A stretch of 51,853 bases of DNA, taken from positions 1-51,853 of the forward strand of contig JADZEA010000110.1 of the NCBI GenBank assembly GCA_020850775.1, read 5' to 3'. Made by a program: the position numbers and the translations under genes. The notes below the pieces were generated by a model. That model had not been told where the DNA came from, did no database searches, and saw only the letters and a program-made list of their open reading frames with translations. Positions 51,847 through 51,853 of the stretch are shown here, one piece after another (the stretch's first letter is position 1; each line of letters opens with the position of its first letter). The DNA is from a bacterium (lineage in GTDB: Bacteria > CLD3).

Positions 51847-51853
51847 ATGAAAA
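51847..51853 (+). CDS. start of a gene cut by the window edge
   Basis: Only ATG AAA A is visible. A good AGGAG ribosome-binding site lies 8 nt upstream and a CRP-type operator farther up, so it is likely a real, regulated gene. Nothing can be said about its product. Confidence 0.6.

Overview
The window is AT-rich DNA from a Gram-negative, diderm bacterium with dense genes and standard stop codons. At least six promoters fit the Bacteroidota-type pattern, TTG, then 19-21 nt, then TAnnTTTG or close variants: rplU, panD, marR, tRNA-Asn, nuoA and lysR. Unlike classical Bacteroidia, most genes also carry a clear Shine-Dalgarno sequence (AAGG, GGAG), and TTG starts are common. No type IX C-terminal sorting domain is visible on the largest secreted protein. 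I read this as a member of the FCB/Chlorobi-Ignavibacteria side of the tree. That is an inference, since no rRNA is present.

Layout. 0-13.5 kb holds housekeeping genes: a DegT-type aminotransferase, a HAD phosphatase and alanine racemase; rplU-rpmA; the yicC-gmk-rpoZ-coaBC cluster; 3-hydroxyacyl-CoA dehydrogenase, a small unknown gene and peptide deformylase; panD with a TPR/alpha-beta-hydrolase protein; a membrane-anchored spermidine-synthase-like protein; and cystathionine beta-synthase. 13.6-14.8 kb is an apparently autoregulated marR-yceI unit. 15.1-19.3 kb is a three-gene envelope locus: secreted Ig-like protein, FecR-domain protein, and a predicted outer-membrane barrel. 19.4-25.5 kb is a tight plus-strand run: nucleotidyltransferase, sugar-nucleotide reductase, dicluster ferredoxin, geranylgeranyl-reductase-like flavoprotein, GT4 glycosyltransferase, methyltransferase and a ModC-like ATPase. 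It looks like a (glyco)lipid pathway. 25.5-31.3 kb is a minus-strand MacAB-TolC-type efflux operon with two separate permeases. tRNA-Asn and an HD-GYP response regulator follow. 32.9-40.1 kb is one 2419-residue secreted multidomain protein, preceded by an SGNH-hydrolase-like gene.

41.6-44.6 kb holds the most interesting unit. It is a translationally coupled operon encoding a Cyc2-like fused cytochrome-porin, a periplasmic monoheme cytochrome with no methionine in its mature chain, a NapC/NrfH-like membrane tetraheme protein and a tiny membrane protein. An FNR-like box lies upstream, a strong terminator lies downstream, and an exact 22-nt direct repeat lies on both sides. Together the proteins could carry electrons between the outside of the cell and the quinone pool.

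Molybdenum-cofactor gene mogA, a small unknown gene and a partial complex I operon (nuoABCD only) follow. The window ends with an M24 peptidase, a citrate synthase whose catalytic Asp position reads Glu, a divergent LysR regulator, and a CRP-type palindrome upstream of a gene cut by the window edge.
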